Part shown: in pieces, positions 47,901 through 56,317 of the stretch
Layout: the number at the start of each line of letters is the position of its first letter
How positions within the stretch are numbered: the stretch's first letter is position 1
Assembly (NCBI RefSeq): GCF_033096445.1
Contig: NZ_AP028155.1
Location: 3,043,880-3,107,879, forward strand
Source of the DNA: Butyricimonas faecihominis
GTDB lineage: Bacteria; Bacteroidota; Bacteroidia; Bacteroidales; Marinifilaceae
DNA length: 64,000 nt
Direction of reading: 5' to 3'
Position numbers and translations under genes: made by a program
The notes under the pieces: generated by a model
Seen by the model: the letters and a program-made list of their open reading frames with translations, nothing else
What the model was told of the DNA's origin: nothing
Database searches by the model: none

Positions 47901-48410
47901 CGTCAACGAGTATTTCCCGTCGTGGTCCGTTGCCGTTCCGATAGCAACGCCCTTCATCTGCACGGTAACCCCGGGAAGAGGATGTTTTTTCTCGTCAGAA
48001 ACCTTTCCCGTTATAACGATCTTCTTTATTTCCTTATCCTCTTGGACATCCCTAGGTCGCACAACAATCATATTTCCGTTAAAAACGTATGTCAAATCTG
48101 AATTCTTAAAAACAGATATCAACACCGATTCCACAGTTTCATTGTTCACGTCCAAAGAAATCTTTCCCAATTGCTTTACTTGCTCTATATTAAACAAGAA
48201 ATAAAGCTTCGTCTGACGTTGAACTTCATCAAATAACTTCTCCACACCCACGTTCTTCATTTTCAAGCTCACGCGTTCCTGTTGAGCCAAACTATTGGCT
48301 GACAACGAAAGCGTAAAGCAACAAGTGAGTAAAAAAAACAGTTTCATAATTACTAAAATTTTACGCCATGGTCTTTTAAAAAAAGACTGGCACAATCGTT
48401 TTTTTTTCAT
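44979..48410 (-). CDS. SusC/RagA-family TonB-linked outer-membrane transporter with STN domain
   Basis: 1143 residues. A long basic pre-signal and a signal ending 'LSANSLAQ' precede an STN domain (~48-118, 'VSLKMKNVGVEKLFDEVQRQ'), a carboxypeptidase-regulatory-like sandwich ('TGKVSDEKKHPLPGVTVQMK'), a plug ('ILKDASATALYGSRAANG') and a barrel ending 'FSVKISL'. The STN domain connects it to the FecR protein encoded upstream. The gap to fecR contains two hairpins with the same loop. It imports a substrate that is not identifiable from sequence. Confidence 0.95.
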   Translation of the reverse strand: MKKKRLCQSFFKRPWRKILVIMKLFFLLTCCFTLSLSANSLAQQERVSLKMKNVGVEKLFDEVQRQTKLYFLFNIEQVKQLGKISLDVNNETVESVLISVFKNSDLTYVFNGNMIVVRPRDVQEDKEIKKIVITGKVSDEKKHPLPGVTVQMKGVAIGTATDHDGKYSLTIPNAPKKFTLVYSFVGMVTQEITYAGKDTINVVMKEDVETLEDVVVTGFSNIRSSSFTGNAVTVKKEDLLKVSKTNVIKALQSFDPSFRIKENNRWGSDPNALPEVYIRGESGIGVKQLESDALAKSNLVDNPNLPTFIMDGFEVNVSKLYDMDPNRIESITILKDASATALYGSRAANGVVVITTVTPKAGKLNVDYNFVGDVIVPDLTDYNLLNAREKLEVERLAGCFVVDENDSYTDPYNLKKEYNEKLANVTKGVNTYWLSKPLQTVFNHKHSVYVDGGGENVRFGIELLYANQDGVMKGSLRDRVSAGFSLQYTYKTFMLKNQLSYQRVRSEESPYGDFSDYAKQLPYDEYKDENGQYVKTMRYWGTGGDMNRPNPLYEAGLKNFNKSDTDEFINNFSLNWSIVSGLLLKGQLSLTKTMGESKRFYDPLSQQPENLNHLSVGNLASGALYLTHDDGLTWDLNATLSYNKVLNNHMINALAGVNMQETKSDSDNATYLGFPSGDLSSPEYAKEMYNKTDFSESTRRLLGFIFSANYSFKDIYLADISLRIDGSSAFGADKRFAPFWSLGLGVNLHKYKFFQDLGFIDQLKIRGSYGQTGKANFPAYAARTMYLISTDNWYKTGISTKLQALGNKNLTWETTNSLDVGGEVTLFKGLLYVKGSYYNKRTIDLINDVTVPTSTGFTSYRDNIGEISNKGYEFDLRVSAFSRNDLSVVFNANLAHNVNRIEKISESLKAYNERVKKMFEESYAWDDPEKALQSQPFLQYEEGGSLSSIWGVRSLGINPADGQEVFLNREGRQTKSWSASDQVVLGTSEPTVQGMFGFNVVYKQFSLFANFMYEAGGQRYNQTLVDKVENVNVYTDNVDERVLTGRWKKAGDHAKYKALTSGRDGVESTKPTSRFVQDYNMLSWNSLELGYDMPADLTKKLNLSMCRFTLGMTDLLHLSSVKQERGTSYPFARTVSFSVKISL

Positions 48411-48438
48411 ACATTTGTACTTAAAGTTATTAATACCT

Positions 48439-48512
48439 CAACAAGAAACTACGCCAAATAGTTTTTGTTGTACTTAATTACAAACGGGAAGTACGCCAAA
48501 TACTTTCCGTTT
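48439..48512 (-). promoter_or_regulatory. Two tandem hairpins with identical loops between fecR and susC
   Basis: Hairpin A (48482..48512; arm AAACGGAAAGTA) and hairpin B (48439..48470; arm CAACAAAAACTA) have unlike stems but the same loop TTTGGCG on the minus strand, giving TATTTGGCGTA in each. Hairpin A directly follows the fecR stop. They may act as terminator/attenuator or as sites for an RNA-binding protein. The structure is visible in the sequence; its role is inference. Confidence 0.6.
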
Positions 48513-49685
48513 TTATTTTGATACAATAATCGTCTTTCCTTGAACAGAAAACGTTACCCCTGTTGATAAGGTAATCGCCTCCAAAATTACACTGACATCT
48601 TTATACCGTTCCATATACCCCGAAAAATGTAGCTCTTTCACGGAAACAGTTTGATAAAAAACATCCACATCATACCAGTTCGACAAAACAGTGAGAATAT
48701 CTTCCAACCTCTGATTTTCAAAACGGAAAATGCCGTCCTTCCAATCCGTATAAACTGCTACATTTACCTCTTTCACATCAATCTTTCGACTTCCTTGCTT
48801 AAACTCGGCCATCTGCCCAGGCTTTATCATACTCTCCTCTCCTGATGCCAAAATCTTGACCCCCACACTCCCCTTAACCAATACGGTTTGAATGTTCCCC
48901 TCCTGATGAGTGTTAACGTTAAAAGAAGTCCCATACACCCGAATCTCCACGCCTTCCATTTCTACCAAAAATGGACGTTCTGCATCTTTCGTTACCTCAA
49001 AATAAGCTTCCCCTGATAAATACACCTTACGCTCTTTTCCATCAAATTTAACAGGATATTTAATTCGAGTAGCCGAATTCAAATATACCAATGTTCCATC
49101 TGCCAACTTCACCTTATATTCCCCGCCACGAGGAACTTCAAGTTCATTAAAACGAAGCTCATCCATACCTTTTTCCACGGAAGAAGTATATACTAAACGA
49201 TCTTTTTCTCCGGTAACCGTTATCTCCTTATCTTCCGAAATCACGCCCTCTTCCTCTTCTTTCAAAAACACCTTACGCCCATCATCCAAAACAAGTACTG
49301 CTTGTGAACACCCCGGTTGAATTCGTGTAACAGACGATGTCACTACAGGAACTTGCTCCATTTCATGGATCAACCTCCATGATCCGACAACTAAAATAGG
49401 AAATAATAACACGGCCGCATATTTCCACCAACGACCAATACCTCTCGGAGAAACTTTTCCCACACGTTTTTCAAAAGCATACAATGCCTTTTTATCATCT
49501 ATCTTTTCATAAACAACCCGTTCCTTTGAAAATAAATCCTCTTGGCAAACTTGTTCAAAAAATCTTCTATTTCGAGCCTTCTCTTCACACCATTTCTCTA
49601 ATTCCTGCCGTTCCTCCTTGGTTATATCTCCAAGCAAGTACAACTGTAACAAGTGAACAATTCTATCGGGACAATGATTCTTCAT
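48513..49685 (-). CDS. FecR-family anti-sigma/transmembrane signal transducer
   Basis: A 390-residue protein: cytoplasmic helical N-terminus ('LLQLYLLGDITKEERQELEK'), one membrane segment (~85-103, 'WWKYAAVLLFPILVVGSW'), FecR domain ('GGEYKVKLADGTLVYLNSAT', 'LSGEAYFEVTKDAERPF') and DUF4974 C-terminus ('LSNWYDVDVFYQ'). It lies 96 bases after the sigma gene and before susC, the usual cell-surface-signalling order. Confidence 0.93.
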   Translation of the reverse strand: MKNHCPDRIVHLLQLYLLGDITKEERQELEKWCEEKARNRRFFEQVCQEDLFSKERVVYEKIDDKKALYAFEKRVGKVSPRGIGRWWKYAAVLLFPILVVGSWRLIHEMEQVPVVTSSVTRIQPGCSQAVLVLDDGRKVFLKEEEEGVISEDKEITVTGEKDRLVYTSSVEKGMDELRFNELEVPRGGEYKVKLADGTLVYLNSATRIKYPVKFDGKERKVYLSGEAYFEVTKDAERPFLVEMEGVEIRVYGTSFNVNTHQEGNIQTVLVKGSVGVKILASGEESMIKPGQMAEFKQGSRKIDVKEVNVAVYTDWKDGIFRFENQRLEDILTVLSNWYDVDVFYQTVSVKELHFSGYMERYKDVSVILEAITLSTGVTFSVQGKTIIVSK

Positions 49686-49781
49686 TTCATAATTTTTGCA
49701 TCATATACAACCATGACACAAAAACGAGGTACCCTAAATTCATCTTTTTTTGAAAAATAATCAAAAAAGATGCACGACATC

Positions 49782-50348
49782 TTATAAAGATATGATATTC
49801 AATACAATTAACAAACAATACGACTTACCTAATCGTTCACGCAGAAAATACATCGCTTTCTTTTTCTGTGTTTTCACCGTTTCCACGGAAAGTTCCAATA
49901 CTTGAGCAATTTCCTCATTTTTCTTACCTTCCAAATGCAATTTGAACACCTGCCGACAACGCTCCGGCAATTCATCCACGGCCCGATGCAACGCCCGGTA
50001 CATCTCCTCACGCATTAACCGATAATCTTCGTCCTCTTCATCCTGCTCCTGCAATAAAATCTCTGCATGCCGCCGTTCAACCTCTTGGTGCTTTAAATAA
50101 TTCAAGCAACGATTTTTGACCGAATCATACAAAAATGCCCGGAATCCATGATATGAATTATACTTTTTATCACTCTCCCAAATAGCAATAAAAACCTCCT
50201 GCACAATATCTTCCGACACTTCCTGCTGTCTCACATAACGCATAGCATATAATACCAGATAGCGATAGAATGAACCAAACAACTCACGGAAAGCCGGCAT
50301 TTGCTTTCTATTTATCTGGTCTATAAACTCTTCTGGTTGCATACCCAT
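49782..50348 (-). CDS. ECF RNA polymerase sigma factor (sigma-70 family)
   Basis: 188 residues. Region 2 is in 'RYVRQQEVSEDIVQEVFIAI', region 4 in 'LPERCRQVFKLHLEGKKNEE' and 'LELSVETVKTQKKKAMYFL'. Two in-frame ATG codons lie two codons apart at the start; either gives essentially the same protein. It is the first gene of operon C with its own promoter and should be released by the FecR protein when the SusC receptor binds ligand. It might also serve operon B, which has no sigma gene (inference). Confidence 0.93.
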   Translation of the reverse strand: MGMQPEEFIDQINRKQMPAFRELFGSFYRYLVLYAMRYVRQQEVSEDIVQEVFIAIWESDKKYNSYHGFRAFLYDSVKNRCLNYLKHQEVERRHAEILLQEQDEEDEDYRLMREEMYRALHRAVDELPERCRQVFKLHLEGKKNEEIAQVLELSVETVKTQKKKAMYFLRERLGKSYCLLIVLNIISL

Positions 50349-50385
50349 GTATCTCTAATAATTGTTTGCCCACATTATTTTATGA

Positions 50386-50418
50386 CAAAGCTATGATTTT
50401 TCAATCAAAAAAAACAAA
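50386..50418 (-). promoter_or_regulatory. Promoter of operon C
   Basis: On the minus strand TTTG, 21 bases, TAGCTTTG: an exact match to both elements of the Bacteroidota consensus at the upper end of the spacing range. The sigma-gene ATG lies about 38 bases downstream. Confidence 0.55.
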
Positions 50419-50451
50419 AAATATATCATAAATTCAAAGAAACACAAAACA

Positions 50452-50482
50452 CCCCCAAAAGCTCTTATCGAACTTTGGGGGG
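50452..50482 (-). terminator. Terminator of operon B
   Basis: A stem CCCCCAAA/TTTGGGGG with a 15-base loop is followed on the minus strand by several T runs. It lies 32 bases beyond the stop of the GldFG-like gene and just upstream of the promoter of operon C, so the two operons are insulated. Confidence 0.78.
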
Positions 50483-50513
50483 TTCACACAACATCTTGAC
50501 AATTCCATACTAC

Positions 50514-52823
50514 TTATTTCCGCTTTCTCCTCATCCACAACACCACGCCCCAAATCAGCAATATAGCGGGTACAATTCCCATACACGCTGTCTTCAAATA
50601 AGGCATCGCTTTCCGGCTCAAGTGTATCTTATTATCCGTTCCCATGGGGCGACGAACATCAATAGGCGCCTCTTCATCAGAGAGCCAATAGAACGTACCT
50701 GTAACCAAAGTATAATTGGCCGTCATCACCCGTAAATTCCTACGGATAGAAAACTCTTCATTACTGATACAATCCGCATCCCCAAGAATCATAATCCTTT
50801 GCTCACGATCGCCCACCTTCCGGGAAAGAGCCAGTGCCACCGGGTACATCGCCTCCACCTCTCCGGCCGCCGTATTAAGAATCACGCTATCATTCACGAA
50901 ATCCCTCGTCTCCATCTCGTTCCAGCATCCGGTCGTATCTGTCCGCAAAATCTCCGTCACCTTAAATCCCCGATCTTCCGTGTAGGCCAATCCCGCGGCC
51001 CCGTTCATCACGATCTTCGCATTCCGGCCGATCAACATCTCCTGAAAGAAATAAGACATCTCTCCCGCCTCCGGCGTGGCATTCACGATCATCAAATCCG
51101 GTTGAATATCCTGTTTCACCTGTACCAAAACTCCCGGCAAAAAACGAACCCCGAACTGCTCCACAAGAGGATTCATAACATCCTGTCTTCCCACCTCTCC
51201 GGCAATCACCAAATTCCCTCCACGGGCGATATACCTATCTAACTTTTCCTGTTCCCCCGGCTCCAAAGGCTTTGTCAGATCGGCAATCACCACGATCTCA
51301 ATATCATCCGGAATATCCGAACTTCCGGCAAGAGAAACATTCTCCACGTCAAACCCTTGATTAATCAAAGAATAACGGAAATTCTTCAATTGCGAAAAGA
51401 AAAGATAATCCTTCGCCCGGTCCGAATCAATCGAACGTTCTCCATGTCCGGTCAAGAACCCGACTTTCGGTAATTTCATGGTAAACCGTTTAAATGTCAC
51501 GGCCATCTCCGCCTCACTCGGGAACTTCATCATATCATCAAACAGACGCAGGAAAGCCTTTTGCCCATTCTCCCGTTCTACGATTCGCACAAAACGATTC
51601 CCCTCGTCCGACAAATCCACCTTCTTCTTCAACTCTTCGGGTGCCATAAACATCTTAAAATTCAAATCACGCATATCCGCCAATTGCTCTGCTTTCTCCT
51701 TTGCCGTCGTATTCGGAAATCGCACGTCCAACCAAGGATTATTAGAAACCGAATCGTAATAATACACGTACTTCATCTTGATCTCCGGCTTAAACCGCAA
51801 ATACTGCTTAAACCTCTCCAAATCCGAATTTACCATATTGGGCATCCCGATATAATAATCCCGATCCAAAAAATTGACATACGTGGTAATCGTCATTCCT
51901 CCTTCCAACTTGCTCATGACCTCCTGACTGTTAGGCGTCAAGGTATTCCGTTTCGTCTCCGTCGCATCATAATAGCACATCATCACGGGACGAGACGTCA
52001 CGAATCCCAACAACATCGCAATCACCACCACGCCAAGATACTTTCCCCAAACCATGGAAAAAGAAACCCGCTGTCTCGTGGACTGCAATTTCAAGATACT
52101 CAACAACAGGAACATGGAAATCACGATCACGAAATACAAAATATCTTCACTACACAACAAACCGCTGATCATCTCGTTCGTACGCCCGGAAAGACACAAC
52201 CAATACGTGATGTCCCGAACAAACGCTATATCCTGCCACACTTGATTCATGTAATTCAGTACGGCCAGAATAATCAACGTCCCGATAGCCGCAACCACCT
52301 GATAGGAAGTTAGGCACGAAACAAAAAGTCCGATAGCCGCGTAAGCACATAACAACAAATACAACCCCAGCAAACCGGATAACGCCTCAGCAAAAGCAAA
52401 ATTATCCACCACGCAAGCCGCGTAACCGATATACAGGATTAACGTTCCCAACAACACCAACCCGTAAGCCATCATCGCCAAGAACTTACCCATGACAATC
52501 TGAGACGAGGTCACCGGTGAAGAATACAGCAACTTGATCGACCCGCTACTAAACTCCCGGCTCATCAACCCCATGGTCAGTAAAGGCATATAAAGGTACA
52601 AATACTGCTGTACCGTGTTATACAACCCGAACATACCCCCCAACAAATTCGCCGTCAAAAATCCATTCCCGAACCCCATATCTTCCCGGTAAACGAAATC
52701 CGCCATCAACCCCGTGAACTTCAATCCGACTTGAACGGTAAAGGCCACAAGGATCAGCCAAGCTACCGGGGAATAAAACAAAGTAAATAACTCTGCTTTC
52801 GCTATTTTCAATATTCTTCTCAT
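50514..52823 (-). CDS. Fused GldF-GldG-like ABC transporter permease (operon B)
   Basis: 769 residues. The first ~270 residues are a six-helix ABC-2 permease ('LFTLFYSPVAWLILVAFTVQ', 'LYSSPVTSSQIVMGKFLAMM'). The GldG-like extracytoplasmic part begins 'YYDATETKRNTLTPNSQEVM' and includes 'VGFLTGHGERSIDSD' and 'DRYIARGGNLVIAGEV', with one C-terminal helix ('TACMGIVPAILLIWGVVLWM'). It is a paralogue of the two copies in operon C; its codon choice is more G/C-rich at third positions than theirs by eye. Substrate and direction are unknown. Confidence 0.88.
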   Translation of the reverse strand: MRRILKIAKAELFTLFYSPVAWLILVAFTVQVGLKFTGLMADFVYREDMGFGNGFLTANLLGGMFGLYNTVQQYLYLYMPLLTMGLMSREFSSGSIKLLYSSPVTSSQIVMGKFLAMMAYGLVLLGTLILYIGYAACVVDNFAFAEALSGLLGLYLLLCAYAAIGLFVSCLTSYQVVAAIGTLIILAVLNYMNQVWQDIAFVRDITYWLCLSGRTNEMISGLLCSEDILYFVIVISMFLLLSILKLQSTRQRVSFSMVWGKYLGVVVIAMLLGFVTSRPVMMCYYDATETKRNTLTPNSQEVMSKLEGGMTITTYVNFLDRDYYIGMPNMVNSDLERFKQYLRFKPEIKMKYVYYYDSVSNNPWLDVRFPNTTAKEKAEQLADMRDLNFKMFMAPEELKKKVDLSDEGNRFVRIVERENGQKAFLRLFDDMMKFPSEAEMAVTFKRFTMKLPKVGFLTGHGERSIDSDRAKDYLFFSQLKNFRYSLINQGFDVENVSLAGSSDIPDDIEIVVIADLTKPLEPGEQEKLDRYIARGGNLVIAGEVGRQDVMNPLVEQFGVRFLPGVLVQVKQDIQPDLMIVNATPEAGEMSYFFQEMLIGRNAKIVMNGAAGLAYTEDRGFKVTEILRTDTTGCWNEMETRDFVNDSVILNTAAGEVEAMYPVALALSRKVGDREQRIMILGDADCISNEEFSIRRNLRVMTANYTLVTGTFYWLSDEEAPIDVRRPMGTDNKIHLSRKAMPYLKTACMGIVPAILLIWGVVLWMRRKRK

Positions 52824-52852
52824 AATATACTTAATTTCTTTTGACCTATATC

Positions 52853-53791
52853 TTATCTTTTCCCTTCACCATTCGCCTTGCCGGATAATTTAGCAAACAC
52901 CTCGTCCATGGAACTCTTCTCCACCACCAACTCTTCCAATCCCCAGCCCCGGTTCACGCTCTGCTCCGCCACCCTTCTCGCCGTCTCCCGGCATCCGTCA
53001 TAACGCAAACGGAACCGGTGATCCGTAACCCTCTCCACGTTACTCACTCCCTCCCAAATAAGGCTTGCCTCAGCGGGGGGATTTGCCAACGTTACCATGA
53101 TCGTGTTCGGCTGTATATAATTATCAAACTGATCCAACGTACCCGAAAAGACCAGCTGACCTTGTTCTATCATCTTAATTTCTTCACAGGTAGCCTGTAC
53201 CTCTGAAAGGATATGCGTGGACAAAAGCACGGAACGCTCCTCGGCAATCTCTTTAATCAAATGCCGCACCTCCACGATCTGGTTCGGGTCCAGTCCATTC
53301 GTCGGCTCGTCCAGCACCACGAACTTGGGATTATGCACGATCGCCTGCGCGATTCCCACACGCTGTTGATACCCTCCCGATAAATTCCGTACCAGCCGAC
53401 TGCTGAAATGTGAAATCCCGCACCGGGCTTTCGCCTCGTCAACCGCCTTTTTCACATCCATCTTATCCACCATTCGCAGATCCGCACAATACGTGAGATA
53501 CTCATCCACAGTAAAATCCATGTACAAGGGTGGTTTCTGGGGCAAGAAACCAATATTCCTTTTAGCCTCCACCGGATTCTCCCTAAAATTAATACCGTCA
53601 ACGTAAACCTCCCCCTGCGTTTGTTTCAACACCCCGCAAATAATATTCATCGTGGTGGACTTCCCAGCCCCGTTCGATCCCAGCAATCCCACAACCCCCC
53701 GCTGATCTATCTCGAAATTAATATCCCGGATAGCCCACTGCACATTGTAACGATGAGACAGATTTTCTACTCTTACAACTGATTTTTCCAT
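52853..53791 (-). CDS. ABC transporter ATP-binding protein, GldA-like (operon B)
   Basis: 312 residues with Walker A 'GSNGAGKST', signature 'LSGGYQQRVGIAQA' and Walker B 'FVVLDEPTNGLDPNQ', plus a C-terminal regulatory tail ending in basic residues. It partners the permease encoded 29 bases downstream. A 152-base gap with an imperfect hairpin separates it from the lipoprotein gene before it. Confidence 0.93.
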   Translation of the reverse strand: MEKSVVRVENLSHRYNVQWAIRDINFEIDQRGVVGLLGSNGAGKSTTMNIICGVLKQTQGEVYVDGINFRENPVEAKRNIGFLPQKPPLYMDFTVDEYLTYCADLRMVDKMDVKKAVDEAKARCGISHFSSRLVRNLSGGYQQRVGIAQAIVHNPKFVVLDEPTNGLDPNQIVEVRHLIKEIAEERSVLLSTHILSEVQATCEEIKMIEQGQLVFSGTLDQFDNYIQPNTIMVTLANPPAEASLIWEGVSNVERVTDHRFRLRYDGCRETARRVAEQSVNRGWGLEELVVEKSSMDEVFAKLSGKANGEGKR

Positions 53792-53849
53792 ACAATAATT
53801 TTATAATTCAAACATCTATTCCCTTAATGTAAAGACAACACTCCCCCTG

Positions 53850-53916
53850 TTTATAAAGTTTACAAGCTCCAAAAACCTCGTTTACAGGGTTCCCGTCACT
53901 TGATAAACTTTACAAA
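53850..53916 (-). promoter_or_regulatory. Imperfect hairpin between the lipoprotein block and the ABC block of operon B
   Basis: TTTATAAAGTTTACAAG at 53850..53866 pairs with CTTGATAAACTTTACAAA (about 53899..53916) with one bulged base and one mismatch, around a ~32-base loop. It occupies the same junction as the hairpin at 41006..41048 in operon C. It is AT-rich and weaker than that one. Confidence 0.3.
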
Positions 53917-53943
53917 CTTTATGGACTTTATAAATTCTTGATA

Positions 53944-54825
53944 CTAGTAAGTCTTGTTACCTATCTTCGCCAAATCAATATTATACTCTTTCTTGAAATG
54001 ATTCACCAAAATATCATACTTCTCCTTCACCAACGGGTAAGTCAAATCACTGGCCCACTGGGTGGACGTCCGGCAAAGAATACTTGCCAAAAAATACGTC
54101 AAATCATCCGACTGCAACAACGTCTTTGTCTGCCAATTAACGTAGGTACACCATTCATTCCCGTATTGAGGGTTTGCCACGAATCCTCGTTTACGTGCGT
54201 AATCATCATCATTGGGATCAGAGCTTGCTTTCGTTGAATAATCGCTGATTTTGTAAAACTCCTCCGGTATCGATACAGCCTTCCGCACCTGCAACAAATC
54301 AAAAAACAACATCTGCACCGTGTTCTTCAACGCCAACTTCTCGGCAGCCGTCTTCTTCTTCGTGTCCGCATTCATATAACCGAAAGCCAACGAATTATCA
54401 CCCGTTTTCGCACATTCTATCGGGCGATCCATATAGCTCAACACCTGATAAATCGTGTCTGCCATAAAAACCCGGTACGGCAAATTCTTTTTCAGGAACT
54501 CTTCCGGGTAAAACTGCAACCACACCTCGCCCAGCAAATCCAACATATCTCCCGCATAAGCCGGATCACCCAAAGCCAGCTTATAGCTAGTCGAATTAGC
54601 CACCTGATTCCAATTCAAATCCAACAGGGTAAAATCATACAAGAAATAAGAACCATACTTCTCGTACAAATCCACGATCCTACCATCTGCCTGCGGGGAT
54701 TTCCCTTGGGGTAACACATAATCCCGTTCAAGTGCAACATCCGGTCCCAGTGCCGAGTCCTTAGCACACGAGCAAAAGAGAACACTCCCGATAAACATAC
54801 CTATTACATATCTTTTTTTCATCAT
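53944..54825 (-). CDS. Peptidase_Mx1-like lipoprotein lacking the HExxH zinc motif
   Basis: A 293-residue lipoprotein ('IGSVLFCSCAKDSALGPD'). The sequence follows the Bacteroidales 'putative zinc-binding metallopeptidase' (Mx1) family usually found next to SusC/SusD: a Tyr/Phe-rich N-terminal part, 'PEEFYKIS' after the expected active-site helix, 'RKRGFVANP' and the end 'YDILVNHFKKEYNIDLAKI'. Where the family has HExxH, this protein reads 'VQMLFFDLLQVRKAV', with neither His nor Glu at the metal positions. It is therefore probably a binding protein rather than an enzyme. The family match was made by eye and should be tested. Confidence 0.65.
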   Translation of the reverse strand: MMKKRYVIGMFIGSVLFCSCAKDSALGPDVALERDYVLPQGKSPQADGRIVDLYEKYGSYFLYDFTLLDLNWNQVANSTSYKLALGDPAYAGDMLDLLGEVWLQFYPEEFLKKNLPYRVFMADTIYQVLSYMDRPIECAKTGDNSLAFGYMNADTKKKTAAEKLALKNTVQMLFFDLLQVRKAVSIPEEFYKISDYSTKASSDPNDDDYARKRGFVANPQYGNEWCTYVNWQTKTLLQSDDLTYFLASILCRTSTQWASDLTYPLVKEKYDILVNHFKKEYNIDLAKIGNKTY

Positions 54826-54850
54826 GAATTCTTTTAATCGTTCCTATACA

Positions 54851-56296
54851 TCATTCTGCTTTACGCTCCGGGGTATTCGCCGAAGCATTCTGAGTCAAAG
54901 CCGGGTTCACACCCAATACGGATTCCGGCAATGGTAGCGTGTACATCGGGTCCTTCGCCTTCAACACGAAAGTCTGCAAAGTCAGCCCTTCTCCCGGCAA
55001 CCACGTATGCTTAATAGAAGGCATCCCGTAACGACGCAAATCCAACCAACGATGGCCTTCTCTAGCCAACTCCAAACGACGTTCCTTGCGAATTTCCTCC
55101 AACAACAACACGGGGTCACTAATCGATACATCCGAATACCCCTCGATACGATTCCGACGCAACTCGTTCAAATCCTTCAATGCCTCCGTCACCTTATTGT
55201 CCCACAACACGTAAGCCTCTGCCCGGTTCAAGTAAGCCTCCGAAAGACGTATCGCCTGTTTTGGAGCATCCCCAAGGTCCCCCGATGCAGAAGTCCCCGT
55301 TTTTTGAAGATAATAATGCCCTCTAAGTTCATCATATGCATAATAAAGATCCACCCGTCGGTCGTTAGCACCATAACCTTCCTCCAACTCTTTTGCCATA
55401 TTCAAACCATTCTCAACATAAAAACCCATACCCTCTCCACCATACATCCAAGTCACCTCCGGCGAAGAATACCTGACACAAGCAAAAGCACCATTCTTCT
55501 CGATCGCCGTCAAATCTGCCAACTTTCCACCAATCCGGATCGCTTCCGTGGCCGATTCAACCGCCTCTTTCCATTTTCCCGTGTAAAGATACACCCGTGA
55601 AAGAAGTATCTCCACCGTCGGTCGGTTAATTCTGAAATCCGTGGTCACACGACTCTCCGTCCCGAACAAATCCGCCGCTTCCGTCAAATCGTCCAAAATC
55701 CGCTCGTACACTCGCTCCACCGTTACACGGGGCACGCTAACCTCTTCCACCGAAGAAGAGAGTTTCAAAGGAACACCTGCCGCCTGTGGGTTCTCCGTGT
55801 AAGGCTCTCCATAAAGATTCACCAACCAGAAATACAACAACGCCCTCACCGACAAAGCCTCCGCTTTTATATGATTTATCTCCTGTTGCGTCCCGATAGC
55901 CTCATCGATATAATCCAACACGGCATTACACCCCTTGATCCGCTCATACATCAAATAATAAGGAGTAGACGCCAGTTCCGGGCTCATAATCGATCCCTCG
56001 TACCTTTCCGCATCACTCTGCCACGTGAAAACCGGAAAAACCCCTTTAGCCAAATCGCTACCGGCCATACTATTTCTCAAATCCGAGTCAACATCATCAT
56101 CCATATATCCGGTCAGGGCCAAGGGATGGGAATTAATGGGAGAAGGATAACCCGATCCCAACAACAATTCACTAAAATCTTTTGTTGTTTTAGGAATCAC
56201 CTCATCCTGAGACTTGGAGTCCAAAAAATCGGAACAAGACGTCGTCAGGATTCCCAACGCACATATTATCAATAAAATTCTTTCTTTCATTTTCAT
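54851..56296 (-). CDS. SusD/RagB-family surface lipoprotein
   Basis: 481 residues from the ATG at 56296 (an in-frame GTG lies six codons upstream). Lipoprotein leader 'IICALGILTTSCSDFLDSKS'. SusD helices are visible in 'KAEALSVRALLYFWLVNLYG' and 'RLSEAYLNRAEAYVLWDNKV', followed by 'LEEIRKERRLELAREGHRWL', a motif frequent in RagB-type members. The end 'TLPLPESVLGVNPALTQN' is typical. It lies directly downstream of susC and 26 bases upstream of the Mx1-like gene. Confidence 0.94.
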   Translation of the reverse strand: MKMKERILLIICALGILTTSCSDFLDSKSQDEVIPKTTKDFSELLLGSGYPSPINSHPLALTGYMDDDVDSDLRNSMAGSDLAKGVFPVFTWQSDAERYEGSIMSPELASTPYYLMYERIKGCNAVLDYIDEAIGTQQEINHIKAEALSVRALLYFWLVNLYGEPYTENPQAAGVPLKLSSSVEEVSVPRVTVERVYERILDDLTEAADLFGTESRVTTDFRINRPTVEILLSRVYLYTGKWKEAVESATEAIRIGGKLADLTAIEKNGAFACVRYSSPEVTWMYGGEGMGFYVENGLNMAKELEEGYGANDRRVDLYYAYDELRGHYYLQKTGTSASGDLGDAPKQAIRLSEAYLNRAEAYVLWDNKVTEALKDLNELRRNRIEGYSDVSISDPVLLLEEIRKERRLELAREGHRWLDLRRYGMPSIKHTWLPGEGLTLQTFVLKAKDPMYTLPLPESVLGVNPALTQNASANTPERKAE

Positions 56297-56317
56297 ATCG
56301 TTTATCGGTTTCACTCG

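Noticed and set aside
47665-48204. A 179-codon plus-strand open frame
   Set aside because: Antisense to the STN/plug part of a SusC gene, low-complexity Ser/Phe/Thr composition and no domain or ribosome-binding site.
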